The notes under the pieces are model-generated. The model was not told where the DNA came from, ran no database searches, and saw only the letters and a list, made by a program, of their open reading frames with translations. DNA of 64,000 nt from Thiomicrorhabdus sediminis (GTDB taxonomy: Bacteria; Pseudomonadota; Gammaproteobacteria; Thiomicrospirales; Thiomicrospiraceae): positions 945,630 to 1,009,629 of the forward strand of contig NZ_CP040602.1 in assembly GCF_005885815.1 (NCBI RefSeq). The letters run 5' to 3'. Positions within the stretch are counted from its first letter, which is position 1; each line of letters starts with the position of its first letter. The translations under genes and the position numbers were made by a program. Positions 62,620 to 64,000 of the stretch are shown here, in pieces.

Positions 62620-64000
62620 TCAGCACCACTTGAACCATACATTGAGTTTTGCCGCTAATGCCAGCAGCTTTCGGTTTAGGCTGGCAAACAGGTCGGTCAT
62701 ATAGAACTCACGAGAAACCAAAGCATAGAAATTCATCCAAACATGGCTCTGTTTCGAGCTCTTGTTGGCATAGGTGCTGTGAGTGTAATAGACACGCAGC
62801 CAGCCAATAATAATGATGATTGCAAGTACACTGATTAGGGTGATAAACCATCCTAGATCGATACCGGCAGCGGCATATAGCTGATCACCGAATTGCTGAT
62901 CAGGGTATAGGAATGAATCAAATGCATGACTGATTACCGTATAACCGATTACCACGACTATAAACGAGAACACGATCAGGGCAATCAAGCGCCATGGATT
63001 GCTGGAGCGCATGCTGTAGGTACTGAACAGCAATTGGGCACCGGTGACCCAGCCGAAGAACAATAGGATGATGGCACCTTGTTTCTGAATAAAGTCGGCA
63101 GAAACGAAATAGTGGGCGGCAAATAACACTACTACCGGAACTATTAAAGTGATCATCGCCATAATCAACCAAGGCTGGCGAACTTTAGGCGAGCGTCTTT
63201 CGACAATAAAGGTGTAGAGGTCGTCTTTTGGTATACCGTCGTTATTACGCGCTTCACCAATGACATTACCGGCACTTAAGAATAGCGTGCCTTTGAATAG
63301 ACCATGCGCAATCAGATGGAAAATCGCCAAAGAGAAAGCCCCCAAGCCAACTTCCATAATCATAAAGCCCATTTGTCCCATGGTTGAGTAGCCCAAAGCC
63401 TTTTTAATATCGCTTTGGCTCAACATCAATACAGAGCCGATAACGGCGGTAATCAAACCGACGATAAAGAGCCAGTGAAGGATATCGTTGGTGTGCACAA
63501 AAATCGGTGCGAAACGGTTGATAATAATCCCACCGGCATTAACAATACCGGCATGCATCAAGGCCGAAACCGGGGTTGGCCCTTCCATCGTATAAGGTAA
63601 CCAGATATGCAGGATAAATTGTGCGGAACGGGCAAATGCCGAGACCGCAATCAAAGAAGAAACGGTTTCGGTTAAAGAGAGTCCGAAGTAGGTGGTCGCA
63701 TCTGGGTTTTGCGCGACAAAATCAAAGATAACATTCAAAGACCAGCTGCCGGTCGCTTGGAACAACAGCACTGCCGCAATCACCATGGGTACATCACCGA
63801 AACGGTAGGTGATAAATGTCCAGAAGCTATAACGGAAAGCCGAGTGGCTGCGGTTATCATGACCGAGAAGAAAATACAGAATGACCCCGACCAAATGCCA
63901 GGCAACCAAAAGCATAATCAAATCACCGGCAGCAACCATCAATATCAGTGACGCGGCCATCAGATCAAGCAAGACAAAGAAACGGCCATAACCGGCTTCT
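62620..64000 (-). CDS. dabB: DabB, NuoL-like proton-conducting subunit (cut by window end)
   Basis: The reading frame is open to base 64000, so the N-terminal part is outside the window. The ~460 visible residues hold many spans and NuoL/MrpA hallmarks: EAGYGRFF..., LVAWHLVGVILYFLLGHD, LPYTMEGPTPVSALMHAGIVNAGGI, KKALGYSTMGQMGFMI and LIAHGLFKGTLFLSAGNVI. It couples ion flow to CO2 hydration by DabA. A TTG at 63972 is not a credible start because conserved residues lie upstream. The C-terminus ends two bases before the next gene. Confidence 0.93.
   Translation of the reverse strand, partial: EAGYGRFFVLLDLMAASLILMVAAGDLIMLLVAWHLVGVILYFLLGHDNRSHSAFRYSFWTFITYRFGDVPMVIAAVLLFQATGSWSLNVIFDFVAQNPDATTYFGLSLTETVSSLIAVSAFARSAQFILHIWLPYTMEGPTPVSALMHAGIVNAGGIIINRFAPIFVHTNDILHWLFIVGLITAVIGSVLMLSQSDIKKALGYSTMGQMGFMIMEVGLGAFSLAIFHLIAHGLFKGTLFLSAGNVIGEARNNDGIPKDDLYTFIVERRSPKVRQPWLIMAMITLIVPVVVLFAAHYFVSADFIQKQGAIILLFFGWVTGAQLLFSTYSMRSSNPWRLIALIVFSFIVVVIGYTVISHAFDSFLYPDQQFGDQLYAAAGIDLGWFITLISVLAIIIIIGWLRVYYTHSTYANKSSKQSHVWMNFYALVSREFYMTDLFASLNRKLLALAAKLNVWFKWC

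Noticed and set aside
1..64000. CRISPR arrays, tRNA or rRNA genes, transposases or phage genes
   Set aside because: No regularly spaced repeats, cloverleaf sequences, rRNA segments or mobile-element proteins were recognised.

Overview
This window looks like the chromosome of a gammaproteobacterial, sulfur-oxidiser-type chemolithoautotroph close to Thiomicrospira, Hydrogenovibrio or Thiomicrorhabdus. The lineage is inferred from three things together: a form II RuBisCO locus with CbbQ/CbbO activase and CbbR regulators, a DabA/DabB inorganic-carbon transporter operon with a PII-like protein, and a sucrose synthesis operon of the kind known from methylotrophs and autotrophs. I saw no rRNA, tRNA, CRISPR array, phage or insertion sequence.

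Layout. 1-4.2 kb: a membrane-lipid operon (DUF1365, cfa, DUF3833 lipoprotein, chalcone-isomerase-like protein) with a B12-less LitR-type MerR regulator and a convergent short LOV photoreceptor; photolyase and a YbgA-type protein follow at 11.9-14.4 kb. 4.2-11.9 kb: cbbM, cbbQ, cbbO and a small unknown gene, flanked by two LysR genes. 14.5-22.5 kb: a twin-cupin protein, the binding protein of a guanidine-type ABC transporter, then an unusual set (membrane di-iron desaturase-like enzyme, metallo-beta-lactamase-fold hydrolase, TIM-barrel protein, EamA permease, creatininase-family protein, type III glutamine synthetase). 22.8-27 kb: a GH15/phosphorylase-kinase-like protein and glucokinase. 27.1-36.8 kb (minus strand): ABC permease and ATPase, a NikR-like regulator, two carboxyguanidine-deiminase-type proteins, guanidine (urea) carboxylase and allophanate hydrolase; biotin ligase lies next to it. 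37.9-45.4 kb: housekeeping genes (peroxiredoxin, SDR protein, MgtE, RimK group, small MscS, aldo-keto reductase). 45.6-56.9 kb: one long plus-strand gene run joining an EctB-like aminotransferase, an ectoine-hydrolase-like M24 protein and an aldehyde dehydrogenase to sucrose synthesis and turnover genes. 57-64 kb: an OFA-family transporter and the DAB bicarbonate operon, cut by the window end.

The most notable system is a guanidine-nitrogen regulon. Two tandem hairpins with ACGA loops sit directly before the carboxylase start codon and match the guanidine-II (mini-ykkC) riboswitch. A NikR homologue whose nickel ligands are mostly replaced lies in the operon. A 28-bp inverted repeat with exactly the NikR operator architecture (6-16-6) occurs before three operons: the binding protein, the permease/carboxylase operon, and the creatininase/glutamine synthetase operon. 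Two of these also have a sigma-54-type promoter. This ties the otherwise unexplained 16.5-22.5 kb genes to guanidine or related nitrogen use.

How the parts fit: CO2 fixation (RuBisCO II and DAB) supplies carbon, guanidine breakdown supplies ammonium and CO2, and sucrose plus a possible ectoine-type pathway handles osmotic balance and carbon storage.
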